Assembly (NCBI RefSeq): GCF_018403245.1
Contig: NZ_BOSH01000009.1
Span: forward strand, 124,001 to 188,000
DNA length: 64,000 bases
Origin: Paenibacillus sp. J2TS4
GTDB lineage: Bacteria > Bacillota > Bacilli > Paenibacillales > NBRC-103111
Direction of reading: 5' to 3'
Each line of letters begins with the position of its first letter. The stretch's first letter is position 1. The translations under genes and the position numbers were made by a program. Below are positions 1-8,062 of the stretch, piece after piece. Under the pieces are notes generated by a model, which made no database searches, was not told where the DNA came from, and was given only the letters and a program-made list of their open reading frames with translations.

Positions 1-708
1 TGACATGATCGAAGGAATGGTCACATAGATGACCTTCTGAAACCGGCTGGCCCCGTCGATATCCGCCGCTTCAAACAGCTCCCGATTGACACCGGTGATG
101 GCGGCCAGATAGATTATGGCGGTCCAGCCCGTATACTGCCAGGTTTCGCTGAGAATATAGATCGGGCGGAAGTATTGCGGCTCATTGACGAAATAAATCG
201 GCTCCATGCCAAACAGATTGCCCAGCACCCGGTTAAGCAGGCCGGAACTGGGAGACAGCAGCTCGCTCAGAATGGCGATGACTACGACCGTAGAAATGAA
301 GCGGGGCATGTAAGATACCGTTTGCACGAATTTGCGGAACCGCTTGGCACGAACTTCATTCAACAGCAGGGCAAAGATGATCGGAATCGGAAAATTGATC
401 AGAATGTTCCCGAAAGACAGGATGATCGTATTGTAGAAAGCGCGCCAGAATGCCGGATCCTGGAAGAAGCGTTCGAAGTAGGCCAATCCGACCCATTCGG
501 ATCCGTACGGCCCCATCCCCGGACGGTATCGCCGAAAAGCCAGAATATTGCCGATCAGAGGCGCGTATTTGAACAGCAAAAAATGACTCAAGGGCAGGAG
601 CATCATAATATAAAGCTGCCAGTAGCGGCGAAAATGGCGCCTCGCAGGAGGACGGGGGGCTTCGACTTCACGGGCGGCGGACTTGGAGAGAACTGTTGGA
701 TCGGTCAT
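1..708 (-). CDS. Carbohydrate ABC transporter permease, LplB/YtcP type (partial, C-terminus off window)
   Basis: Inner-membrane permease subunit of a binding-protein-dependent oligosaccharide importer. The 236 visible codons read on minus from ATG at 708, with an AAGGTGA ribosome site just upstream, and run off the left edge. A hydrophilic N-terminus is followed by a membrane segment (YIMMLLPLSHFLLF), then several more. The cytoplasmic EAA loop that docks to the ATPase is seen near the left edge (ELFEAADIDGAS). It follows the solute-binding lipoprotein gene by 155 bp on the same strand, the usual order of lipoprotein then permeases. LplB-type systems often share one ATPase encoded elsewhere; none is visible here. 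The family is clear, the substrate is not. Confidence 0.9.
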   Translation of the reverse strand, partial: MTDPTVLSKSAAREVEAPRPPARRHFRRYWQLYIMMLLPLSHFLLFKYAPLIGNILAFRRYRPGMGPYGSEWVGLAYFERFFQDPAFWRAFYNTIILSFGNILINFPIPIIFALLLNEVRAKRFRKFVQTVSYMPRFISTVVVIAILSELLSPSSGLLNRVLGNLFGMEPIYFVNEPQYFRPIYILSETWQYTGWTAIIYLAAITGVNRELFEAADIDGASRFQKVIYVTIPSIMS

Positions 709-764
709 ATCATTCACCTTCTTCGCTTGGTTGAGAGACGGCATGGCGCGCATTCCCGAAATAG

Positions 765-826
765 TAAAGACCTGCTATTGAAAATGTCGGTCAACCTGTG
801 ACTCCATTCTCCCCAGCAGGTCTTTA
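765..826 (-). repeat. Inverted repeat between the lipoprotein and permease genes
   Basis: A perfect 12-bp inverted repeat (TAAAGACCTGCT at 765-776 and its complement at 815-826) surrounds a 38-nt loop in the gap between the two transporter genes. No T-tract follows on the minus strand, so it is not a standard terminator. Such intergenic hairpins often protect the abundant binding-protein mRNA or reduce read-through into the permease; that role is inferred. Confidence 0.45.
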
Positions 827-863
827 TTCATATCATTTGCATCGGAATTCCGGAATCCTGGAA

Positions 864-2477
864 TTATTTCAAATTGTCGTTGTACAGTTGAGCAAAGCGT
901 TCGATTTGCAAATTTTTCATTTCCTTGACATATTGATCCCAATCTTTATCCAAGTTCTTCTTGCCGGTCAGGAAACCGTCAGCCCAGACTTCAAAAGTAT
1001 CCGAAAGAGGAGTCTGCAGCGAACTGGCTTCCTCAGCCGTCATATCGTCGAACATCGGTGTTGGAGGAATGCTCTGGATGGCATTGTCCATAGCAGCAAC
1101 TGTAGCGTTGATTTCACCGTAATTTTCGTCGTATTTCGTCATTTCCCTGGCATTAACCCATACCATCTGGGTAACGTCGGAACCCGCTCCATATTTCAAC
1201 TGCATTTCCTTGTAGATCCCGTTAGGCGAATTGACAATTTCATCGGCATATTTGATGGTGTTGCCATCCATCGTGTAGGTTTGGCCTTCTACACCGAGAC
1301 ACCATAATTTAGCGCCTTCTTCGGAGTAGAAGATTTCGTCAATGGTCTTCACCAGACGTTCAAAATCCGGACGATCCGCCGTTTTCTTAGGGAACAATAT
1401 GCCGCTGCCTGTACTGCTCTTCGGCTGATGATGCGCTCCGGCAGGACCTTCCAGAGGAGGGTACATCTGCAGCTTGAATCCTTCCTCTGTCGCCGCACTT
1501 TCTACTCCGCCGATTTGGTCGTAATAGGCATAGGTGGCAAAGGATTTGCCGGTAGCCAGCTTCTGAGACCACTTGTCGCCGTCAATGGGATCGGCCATCT
1601 CCGGATCCAGCAAGCCTTCCGCGTACAGCTTGGAGAAGAACGTCATATACTCCTTATATTCGTCGCTGATGGCACCGGGGAAATAGGTTTGGTCCGCGTA
1701 ATTCCAGCTCAGCGTATTGGTGCCCGAGGCTCCATTCTTACCGACGCTGATGCCATAGGAAGGCATCGTCATCCGGTACAACACCCGAGGCCCGGCGAGA
1801 ATCGTCAGTGGATAAGAATCCGGGTTCTCTTCCTTGAATTTCTTCAGAACGGTATACAAATCATCGAACGTCTTAGGCGCATCCAGCTGGTATTTCTCCA
1901 GCAGATCCTCCCTCATGATGAGACCGCCGTCATAGAAGGGCTTGTCGTATAGCGAAGGCAGGTAATAGCGTTTGCCGTCCTTCAGATTAAGGTCCTCCAC
2001 TTCCTTCTCGAGACCGAACTCCTTGACGCGGGCATTGAAATTGGGCGTCCAGTCGGAATAATCGCTGATGGGTACGATAGAACCATTCAGAGCAAGGGAG
2101 GCATTCTCCCCTTTGGTGGATTGATACAGGATCACGTCCGGAGCATTGTTGAGTGTGTTAAGAGCGAGAGAAACCTTCGTTTGATAATCGGCGATCGGAA
2201 TCACTTCATAATCGATCTTTACGTTGTAGCGTTTTTCTACCTCTTGGATAACCAGCCAGTCTTTCTGAAAGGGCAGCGTGGCGTTGTCCGAATAGAAGAC
2301 TTTGAATTTAAGCGCTTCTTCCGAATTCTCTGGTGCCTTCCCTGTATCCGGGCTTGGATTTGCGCTTGCTGGCGGCGAGGAGGGGTCACTGCTGTTGCTG
2401 CTGGTGTTACATCCTGTAAGCGCTGACATAATCATGATGGATACAAGGGTGATAGAAGCCATTTTCTTCTTGATCAT
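864..2477 (-). CDS. Extracellular solute-binding lipoprotein (LipO/YtcQ-like, family 1)
   Basis: Substrate-capture lipoprotein of the importer whose permease follows. The 537-residue protein starts at ATG 2477, 12 nt after GGGAGGT; the reading frame extends further upstream but has no ribosome site there. The N-terminus is a lipoprotein signal (MIKKK, hydrophobic core, lipobox LTGC, lipidated Cys23) followed by a Ser/Pro/Asn-rich tether of about 30 residues. The mature part has the length and organisation of YtcQ/LipO proteins, which bind complex oligosaccharides from plant or host polymers. The ligand cannot be read from sequence. A promoter with an adjacent palindrome lies about 115 bp upstream. 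Confidence 0.9.
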   Translation of the reverse strand: MIKKKMASITLVSIMIMSALTGCNTSSNSSDPSSPPASANPSPDTGKAPENSEEALKFKVFYSDNATLPFQKDWLVIQEVEKRYNVKIDYEVIPIADYQTKVSLALNTLNNAPDVILYQSTKGENASLALNGSIVPISDYSDWTPNFNARVKEFGLEKEVEDLNLKDGKRYYLPSLYDKPFYDGGLIMREDLLEKYQLDAPKTFDDLYTVLKKFKEENPDSYPLTILAGPRVLYRMTMPSYGISVGKNGASGTNTLSWNYADQTYFPGAISDEYKEYMTFFSKLYAEGLLDPEMADPIDGDKWSQKLATGKSFATYAYYDQIGGVESAATEEGFKLQMYPPLEGPAGAHHQPKSSTGSGILFPKKTADRPDFERLVKTIDEIFYSEEGAKLWCLGVEGQTYTMDGNTIKYADEIVNSPNGIYKEMQLKYGAGSDVTQMVWVNAREMTKYDENYGEINATVAAMDNAIQSIPPTPMFDDMTAEEASSLQTPLSDTFEVWADGFLTGKKNLDKDWDQYVKEMKNLQIERFAQLYNDNLK

Positions 2478-2590
2478 TCGTGTGTTGACCTCCCTAATTT
2501 TTAATATAAAAACTGTAACAAAAGCAGTTTGGGCGATTCCCAACTTCCGGCAAGTTGCTCAAAGTAGTTTGGAATAGTGCCCTATTCGGG

Positions 2591-2632
2591 TTCGCTTGAG
2601 CGAATGATAACATATTTTGTTTCTGCGGTCAA
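2591..2632 (-). promoter_or_regulatory. Promoter and palindromic operator candidate for the solute-binding protein gene
   Basis: On the minus strand TTGACC (2632-2627), a 17-bp spacer and TATCAT (2609-2604) form a good sigma-A promoter. Immediately downstream, touching the -10 box, is the palindrome TTCGCTTGAGCGAA (2591-2604), placed where a repressor would block initiation. The regulator is unknown and no dedicated one lies within the window. Confidence 0.55.
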
Positions 2633-2729
2633 TGGTGTTTCGTGAAACTTTATTTCAAGCTCGTCAGGACTTTCTTTCACTAGCTTGCGCTTGCTAAGGT
2701 TTATACGGGGGATCAGTTTGTTTATAATC

Positions 2730-2956
2730 AAGCCTTTGAACCTGAGCGACGAAGAAACTGATATTTATATCTGCCTTCATGAACAAATAGAGGAATTATC
2801 AGGCGAAGCTCCCCGTCCGGATCACAGACTGTTGGATTATCCTGCCACTATTCAGGGGGCCGGTCTATTATAACGAAGGAAAATTCATCCAGCCCTGATC
2901 GGCTTCTGCTGCAAATGGATTCCGATGAATCTGCCGATATGGATTGTTGGTGCTGA
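2730..2956 (+). pseudogene. Remnant of a DUF1963 (YwqG-like) gene
   Basis: Two fragments in different frames resemble consecutive parts of DUF1963/YwqG proteins. The first reads LSDEETDIYICLHEQIEEL and later HRLLDYPATIQG (frame beginning at 2685). The second, about 15 codons on and shifted in frame, reads LLLQMDSDES from 2903 to a TGA ending at 2956. The family normally has a DYP-like turn followed by a LLLQIDSD strand. No start region or C-terminus is recognisable, so this is a decayed fragment. The assignment rests on remembered family motifs. Confidence 0.55.
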
Positions 2957-3056
2957 TGGACTTTTTAATACCGATCTACTCGGCCCTCGCCCCTCCTTTT
3001 GCCTGTTATCCCCTTCAATCAGGAATCATTCGCGGGAATTGCACATTTAACTAACT

Positions 3057-3249
3057 GAGCCAGAGGGATATTACCTACAAGGTCACTGAACTAAGGGGAT
3101 ATTCCTCCAAAAGGCTGCCTGAACTAAGGGGATATTCCTCAAAAGGCTGCCTGAACTAAAGGGGATATTACCCAAAAGGCTGCCTGAACTAAGGGGATAT
3201 TCCTCAAAAGGCTGCCTGAGCTTAAGGGATAGAGGTCAAAAGCAGCGAG
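3057..3249. repeat. Tandem array of a 32-33 bp unit (about six copies)
   Basis: Four well-conserved units begin GAACTAAGGGGATATT at 3088, 3121, 3153 and 3186, each ending AAAAGGCTGCCT, flanked by degenerate copies at about 3057 and 3218. Units abut without spacers, so this is not CRISPR. Indels of one base between units (32 or 33 bp) and absence of a reading frame argue against a coding repeat. It sits between the DUF1963 remnant and the 3' end of the MBL-fold gene. Confidence 0.9.
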
Positions 3250-3370
3250 GATGGCATCCTGAGAACAGCTTCTTAGATTGGACTAAAACCACTCCTTCAT
3301 CGAGTTAATAAAATCTAGCGGACATCCGCCGGCACAGCAAGGGCAGAGGCCCATTCCCGCCTCTGCCCTT

Positions 3371-4327
3371 CTATTCGTCCCGCAAGGTTTCACCATGGCG
3401 GAGGCATCTGAGCCTATCCGCCGGCAGACCCCTGCGCTGCCATTCGGCATACAGCCGATCCAGCGCTTCCTTGGGCGTGTCGTCTGCCAAGCGGAAGGCG
3501 CCATAATGCATGGGCACCATCACCTTGCCCCGGCAATCCTCCAAGGCTTGTACCGCCTCTTCCGGAGTGACGTGCTGCATAGCCATGAACCATTCCGGCT
3601 CATATGCTCCGATCGGCATGAGCGCATAATCGATGTCGAATCGCTTGCCGATCTCCCTGAAGCCGCGGAAATAGCCGCTGTCTCCAGCAAAGTAAATGAC
3701 CGGCTCCGGCTTCCTCCCGCAGATGACCCAGCCTCCCCAATGGGAGGTGTTCGTATCCGTCAATGTTCTGCGGGTCCAATGCTGAGCCGGGACGAACGTA
3801 AACGTCACTCCGTCCTTGCTAACCTTATCCCACCAGGAGAACTCCTCCGCTGTCTTAAAGCCCTTCCGCCGCAGTTTGTCCCGTAAACCGACCGGGGCAT
3901 AGACGACAGGTTGCCCAGGCAGCTTCCTCAAGGAAGGAAAATCGAGATGGTCATAATGCCCGTGCGAAATAAGCACCACATCCATATCCGGAAGCCTGGA
4001 GATGTCCAGTCCGGGCGGAGCCAATCGTTTGGCGAAGCCCATTCGGTTAGCCCATACCGGATCGGTCACAATGTTCAGACCTCCGATCTGAATCAGAAAG
4101 GTGGCATGTCCGATCCATGTGATGGATACTTGCTCCCTGTTGCTGCGCAAATAATCCAGATCAGGCACAGCCTGCGGAACCTGATACGATAAATCCTTCT
4201 TCTTCGCCCTTCTTTCCTTCTGCCACTGCCGCAGGCTGCTGAATGAATTTTCGAGCCTGACCCCGTCCATATTTTCGTAGCGGGGCCGTTCAGTCCTCCA
4301 GCGTAATCCAGATCCCCGTTTTGTCAT
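3371..4327 (-). CDS. MBL-fold metal-dependent hydrolase (UlaG/NAPE-PLD-like)
   Basis: Metallo-beta-lactamase-fold hydrolase of 318 residues, probably cytoplasmic. The metal-binding signature is SHGHYDHLD, with further ligands in AQHW, FAGDSGY and PMHYG near the C-terminus. The core begins with the strand WIGHATFLIQ typical of the UlaG/NAPE-phospholipase D-like branch, and a PRYENMDG segment precedes it. ATG 4327 is chosen; it overlaps the end of the upstream PP2C-like gene by 38 bp, with a GAGG about 14 nt upstream. A longer TTG start at 4378 has no ribosome site. Translational coupling to the upstream gene is likely. The physiological substrate is unknown. Confidence 0.85.
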   Translation of the reverse strand: MTKRGSGLRWRTERPRYENMDGVRLENSFSSLRQWQKERRAKKKDLSYQVPQAVPDLDYLRSNREQVSITWIGHATFLIQIGGLNIVTDPVWANRMGFAKRLAPPGLDISRLPDMDVVLISHGHYDHLDFPSLRKLPGQPVVYAPVGLRDKLRRKGFKTAEEFSWWDKVSKDGVTFTFVPAQHWTRRTLTDTNTSHWGGWVICGRKPEPVIYFAGDSGYFRGFREIGKRFDIDYALMPIGAYEPEWFMAMQHVTPEEAVQALEDCRGKVMVPMHYGAFRLADDTPKEALDRLYAEWQRRGLPADRLRCLRHGETLRDE

Positions 4328-5159
4328 CTGATTTTTTGAACCTCGGATATTTCCTTCCGTCCGCGTCTGCTTCTTCAAGAGATATCAGCCAATCAGCGTA
4401 AGCTGCCAGCCCTTTCCGCATAATTCGCTCCGTCAATTCACGGAATTCCGAGGCTGTCTCTCCTTTCTCCTTTGGCAAAAAAAGACCGTCTGTAATCAGA
4501 AGAAGAGCCTTGAGCTGAATCCGGTTAATGCGGCCGTACTCGAGCAGATCTTCCAGTTCAGGCTCCCCGCTAACTACAGAATACCCTTCCAAAGTATTCA
4601 ATTTCAAGCGATTGCGCTGAATGGTGGGAATGACAAACTGCCTTAGCTCCTCACGGGTCGTTATTCCCTGCTGCTGGCCTTCCTGCCAGAGTTTCTTCGT
4701 CTCCTTATCAATATGGGCCACTTGATCATGCGTGACGACGCGGATCGTTCCGTCCTTGTATACCGCGATCAACATGCAATCCCCAGCTTGAACGTATTCA
4801 ATCGAGCGTTCGTGAATTCGGACCGCGGCCAGTGCAGCCGTCCATAGCTGCCGCTTGTCGGAGACATCGATCCCGCTGTGCACCATGGCCTCCCGCAGCC
4901 GACGGTTAGCCTCCAGAACCGCCTCGTCCAAGCGGAAGCTTGTTCCCACCGTCTCCCCAAGAGCTTCCAAATGCTGACTGATCAGCATGGAAGCGAGCTT
5001 GCCTCCGGTTTCTCCTCCGGGTCCACGATATGGGACCAGAGAGGTCGAACCGTCCACAACACCATATAAAGCCAACGAATCGTTTATGACCAAAGCATCC
5101 TCATTCCACTCATTGCTTCCTTTTATCGATAGCTGCTCTTTGTTCCATGGTGTATTCAT
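4290..5159 (-). CDS. PP2C-family protein serine/threonine phosphatase
   Basis: A 289-residue single-domain protein of the PP2C fold. Metal-binding motifs are visible: NEDA near residue 18, VVDGSTS near 34-40, GDC near 125 and TDG near 222, with a late DDKTGI corresponding to the usual DN(x)T acidic pair. GGGGGAGGAG precedes ATG 5159. It overlaps the MBL-fold gene downstream, and a Nudix gene lies 19 bp upstream, so the three probably form one transcript. No kinase partner or sensor domain is present; the target is unknown. Confidence 0.8.
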   Translation of the reverse strand: MNTPWNKEQLSIKGSNEWNEDALVINDSLALYGVVDGSTSLVPYRGPGGETGGKLASMLISQHLEALGETVGTSFRLDEAVLEANRRLREAMVHSGIDVSDKRQLWTAALAAVRIHERSIEYVQAGDCMLIAVYKDGTIRVVTHDQVAHIDKETKKLWQEGQQQGITTREELRQFVIPTIQRNRLKLNTLEGYSVVSGEPELEDLLEYGRINRIQLKALLLITDGLFLPKEKGETASEFRELTERIMRKGLAAYADWLISLEEADADGRKYPRFKKSDDKTGIWITLED

Positions 5160-5178
5160 CAGTAAGCTCCTCCCCCAA

Positions 5179-5796
5179 TCAATCTATGTGAACTGGCTTA
5201 TCTGGATGGCGGCCGTACTCAAACATCATGCGCACTTGTGACTCGGTATTCCGCTCCACCGACAATTCCGGCAGCTCCTTGTCCCCGAAGAAGCCGATCT
5301 TGCTCGTCTCCGTTCCGGTTTGGGCTGCTCCCCCGACGAGCTCACAAAGGATAAATATTTTGTAAACATGATATGGGGATGGCGGATGCGGGTAAAACTT
5401 CTTATCGCAGACAGCCAGTAATTTCACCGGCTTCACTTCATAGCCCGATTCCTCCCGGACCTCCTTCACCGCTACTTCACTAGGGGAGAGTCCTATGTCC
5501 GCCCAACCGCCGGGCAGCGACCAGCAGCCGTCCATCTTCTCCCGGACGAGCAGCAGCTTGCCCTCCTGGAACACCACTCCCCGCACATCCACCTTCGGTG
5601 TCGCGTATCCGGTTTCATTCGCGAACAGTTGGGTCACTGTCTGCATGTCGACTCCTGTATATTCGGACATAATCTCGGCACTCAGCCTTCTAAGCTCCTC
5701 GAAACGCTCCAAATCATATACGTCCTTCGAATAGGTCAGGCCCGCCTGAGCAATCGATTGGATCTGCTTGGCCCATTCCAGCCACTTCGGCTCCAT
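5179..5796 (-). CDS. Nudix hydrolase with N-terminal NUDIX_N-type domain (YjhB-like)
   Basis: A 205-residue hydrolase. Residues about 1-60 are an alpha-helical N-terminal domain found in YjhB-like Nudix proteins; from about 65 the Nudix fold follows, with Nudix box GGWADIGLSPSEVAVKEV then REESGYEV, matching GX5EX7REUXEEXGU. Such enzymes cleave nucleoside diphosphate linkages, often ADP-ribose-like compounds. GAGGGGGAAG precedes ATG 5796. It lies between the DeoR regulator (35 bp upstream) and the PP2C gene (19 bp downstream). The substrate is not predictable. Confidence 0.87.
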   Translation of the reverse strand: MEPKWLEWAKQIQSIAQAGLTYSKDVYDLERFEELRRLSAEIMSEYTGVDMQTVTQLFANETGYATPKVDVRGVVFQEGKLLLVREKMDGCWSLPGGWADIGLSPSEVAVKEVREESGYEVKPVKLLAVCDKKFYPHPPSPYHVYKIFILCELVGGAAQTGTETSKIGFFGDKELPELSVERNTESQVRMMFEYGRHPDKPVHID

Positions 5797-5831
5797 CGCA
5801 CTTCCCCCTCACAATTTTTATGCAATCGTAA

Positions 5832-6599
5832 CTATGGTGCTGATACCGTGACGACTTCAATGCCTTGCCCGTCCAGCTTACTTAAAACCATCTGATCATC
5901 CGTATCCGTTAGGACTACGTCGATTTCCCCCAGCTCGCACACATTATAACGGTGTACCCGGTTCCAGTGGTTTTTCCCGATCAGCAGTATCTTTTGCTTA
6001 GAATGCCGGAGGACCGTCTGCTTTAGCTCCAGACTATCCTGCAATGCGGCGCTCACCTTCCAGTCCGGCGAGATCCCCGAGGTTCGCAAGAAGCATTTGT
6101 CAAAATTCATCTGCTGAATCGTTTGCAGGGCAAAGAAACCATAGCCAGACTCATCCTCCGGATGGATCGTACCGCCAACATGGATCAGCTTTACCTTCGC
6201 GGCCAGCTCGGATAAGCCATGAATGCTGTTCGTGACCACCGTGACCCCGGGCATGGGCTCCATTTCATAAAACATGAGATTGGTATAGCTGGAAGACTCG
6301 ATAAAGATCGTATCCCCGGGCTCAATCAGCGCGGTGGCCGCCTTCGCGAACGGCTTCTTCGCTTCGGCTCCTCCCCTGTCCTTATAAGCGATGAAGGCAG
6401 AGGCTTTGGAAGGCAGCAGCGCCCCTCCGTATGTCTTTTGCACAAGTCCTTGCTCATCGAGCAAACGGAGATCCTTACGGATCGCATCCTCCGTAACGGA
6501 AAAGAGAACGGCCAATTCCTTTACCTGAACCCTTCCTTCCTGCTGGATTAAATCGACAATCCGCTTCCTTCTTTCCTCGGTAAAGAGCATTTTGTTCAT
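5832..6599 (-). CDS. DeoR-family transcriptional regulator
   Basis: A 255-residue repressor-type protein. The N-terminal DeoR helix-turn-helix is clear (ERRKRIVDLI, VKELAVLFSVTEDAIRKDLRLL, then the KTYGGALL wing), followed by a sugar-phosphate-sensing ribose-5-phosphate-isomerase-like domain with ESSSYTNLMFYEM and the VTNS segment. ATG 6599 has no recognisable ribosome site directly upstream, because the TnpB element appears to begin right after the start codon. Beyond the far end of that element lies GGTGGAG, which would give a normal ribosome site if the element were removed. Expression is therefore probably altered. Confidence 0.88.
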   Translation of the reverse strand: MNKMLFTEERRKRIVDLIQQEGRVQVKELAVLFSVTEDAIRKDLRLLDEQGLVQKTYGGALLPSKASAFIAYKDRGGAEAKKPFAKAATALIEPGDTIFIESSSYTNLMFYEMEPMPGVTVVTNSIHGLSELAAKVKLIHVGGTIHPEDESGYGFFALQTIQQMNFDKCFLRTSGISPDWKVSAALQDSLELKQTVLRHSKQKILLIGKNHWNRVHRYNVCELGEIDVVLTDTDDQMVLSKLDGQGIEVVTVSAP

Positions 6600-6616
6600 G
6601 ATCTGCGTAAAGGATA

Positions 6617-6636
6617 CTCGCGACTTGAGTCGTGAG
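6617..6636 (+). repeat. Left-end imperfect palindrome of the IS605-like element
   Basis: The arms CTCGCGAC and GTCGTGAG flank a TTGA tetraloop; one position is a G-T type mismatch. It matches the right-end palindrome at 18 of 20 positions in the same orientation, as expected for IS200/IS605 subterminal hairpins. Confidence 0.8.
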
Positions 6637-6797
6637 AGGAATTTGCGCCCTTCTCTTATTAGTCACGCCCCTTTACTCCTCCTCTTTTGATTCTTATTTC
6701 TGAATTTCCGCTTCAAACAGGAACATATGTTTGATATAGTGAAATGTGTAGGATACAGCTTAGCTGATAATATTAACACGAAGCAAGGTGACTTGAG

Positions 6798-7910
6798 TTG
6801 AAGATCACTTTAACCGCCAAAGTGAAGATCTTGCCCGCTCCTGAACAAATCGATGGGTTACGACAGACTTTACGAGCTTATCGTCTGGCAAGTGATTACC
6901 TGTCCAAGCTTGTATTTGAAGAGAAAATTCTCTCCAAGACGAAGCTGCATCAGTTGATGTATCGAGAGTTGCGTTCTACCTTTTCCTTGCGATCTCAAAT
7001 GGCCCAATCAGTCATGCGAACGGTGATTGCTCGGTACAAGTCATTAGTCGGCAACGGCCACCTCTGGACATTCGTCCGGTTCAAGAAACCGGAGCTCGAC
7101 CTCGTTTGGCGTCGAGATTACTCGCTTGCGAAGCGGATGTTTTCCATCAATACCGTGCATGGCCGCATCAAGGTGGCTTATGAAACGAAAGGCATGGAAA
7201 CGTATTTCGATGGATCCTGGTCCTTCGGGACCGCCAAGTTGGTCCACAAGCGAGGGAAGTTCTTCTTACACCTTCCAATGACCAAAGAAGTGGAAGAAGT
7301 CTCGGATCCATCTTTGAATCAAGTAGTCGGATTAGACATGGGCGTCAATTTTATCGCGACCAGCTATGATTCCCAAGGTCAATGTACGTTCTTTCACGGT
7401 AGACCCATTAAGAATAAGCGCTCGAAGTACAAGCATTTGCGAAAGCAGCTGCAGCAACTGGGGACAGCCTCCGCTCGCCGTAAGTTAAAGCGGATCGGGG
7501 GACGAGAAAACCGCTGGATGACAGATATCAATCATCGGATATCCAAGGCACTCGTCCGCCGATATGGGGCCCATACGTTATTTGTACTGGAAGACTTAAC
7601 GGGCATTCGAAACCGTACAGAGCGGGTTCGGGTCCAGGATCGTTATGAAACCGTCTGTTGGTCCTTCTATCAGCTGCGCCAGATGATCACGTACAAGGCC
7701 ATCCTCCATGGAGCCAAAGTGATCGCGGTTGATCCCCGTTACACCTCACAAGCCTGCCCCAAATGTGAGCATACAGAGAGAGCCAATCGGGATAAGAAAA
7801 AGCACCGCTTCTGTTGTCAGAAGTGCGGGTATCGTTCGAATGATGATCGCATTGGCGCCATGAATCTTCAGCGCATTGGAATCCAGTACATCGCTGAAGT
7901 GGCTGTGTAG
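6798..7910 (+). CDS. tnpB: TnpB, RNA-guided endonuclease-type transposon protein
   Basis: A 370-residue TnpB. It starts at TTG 6798, preceded by AAGGTGA at a good distance. The N-terminal helix-turn-helix-like region is followed by a split RuvC nuclease with all three acidic residues intact: D180 (VVGLDMG), E265 (FVLEDLTG) and D350 (SNDDRIGAMN). A zinc finger lies between the last two: C320/C323 (CPKC) and C340/C343 (CQKC). TnpB proteins of IS605 elements use an RNA from the element's right end to cut DNA at the empty donor site, promoting retention. The length and motifs indicate a functional enzyme rather than a decayed one. Confidence 0.92.
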   Translation: MKITLTAKVKILPAPEQIDGLRQTLRAYRLASDYLSKLVFEEKILSKTKLHQLMYRELRSTFSLRSQMAQSVMRTVIARYKSLVGNGHLWTFVRFKKPELDLVWRRDYSLAKRMFSINTVHGRIKVAYETKGMETYFDGSWSFGTAKLVHKRGKFFLHLPMTKEVEEVSDPSLNQVVGLDMGVNFIATSYDSQGQCTFFHGRPIKNKRSKYKHLRKQLQQLGTASARRKLKRIGGRENRWMTDINHRISKALVRRYGAHTLFVLEDLTGIRNRTERVRVQDRYETVCWSFYQLRQMITYKAILHGAKVIAVDPRYTSQACPKCEHTERANRDKKKHRFCCQKCGYRSNDDRIGAMNLQRIGIQYIAEVAV

Positions 7911-8034
7911 GTATACCTATGCAGTCGGGCAGCAGTCAACCTGCCTATGGTAACGCCCCCCCAAGGAAGGAGGCTAACCGCCGTACTCACTTCCGGGCAG
8001 TTACAAGCTCGTGACTTGAGTCATGAGTTGTTGA
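7880..8034 (+). ncRNA. Predicted omega/reRNA scaffold at the 3' end of tnpB
   Basis: In IS605 elements the guide RNA for TnpB comes from the 3' end of tnpB through the right-end hairpin and continues into flanking DNA, which acts as guide. Here 120 bp of non-coding sequence between the tnpB stop and the right end contains possible stems (AGGTATACCT at 7909-7918, and GGAAGG/CCTTCC-type pairings) before the right-end hairpin at 8008-8027. The guide would start at about 8035. The 5' boundary is an estimate. Confidence 0.5.
8008..8027 (+). repeat. Right-end imperfect palindrome of the IS605-like element
   Basis: The arms CTCGTGAC and GTCATGAG flank a TTGA loop, nearly identical to the left-end palindrome at 6617-6636. 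It would form the terminal stem of the guide RNA scaffold. Confidence 0.8.
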
Positions 8035-8062
8035 CCCTGACTCCACCATTCTATTGCAATTG

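Larger units (their letters stand above)
6600..8034 (+). mobile_element. IS605/IS1341-type element with tnpB only
   Basis: The element carries one gene, tnpB, and no Y1 transposase. Near-identical imperfect palindromes mark both ends: CTCGCGACTTGAGTCGTGAG at 6617-6636 and CTCGTGACTTGAGTCATGAG at 8008-8027. These are the kind of subterminal hairpins bound by IS200/IS605 TnpA. Flanking TTCAT (6595-6599) could be the target/TAM. The exact ends are inferred: left from the TTCAT flank about 17 bp before the hairpin, right from a TTGAC-like end about 7 bp after it. It would need TnpA in trans to move. Confidence 0.75.

Noticed and set aside
3057..3249. Possible CRISPR array
   Set aside because: Units abut directly without spacers and vary in length by a base; no cas genes are present. 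It is a tandem repeat.
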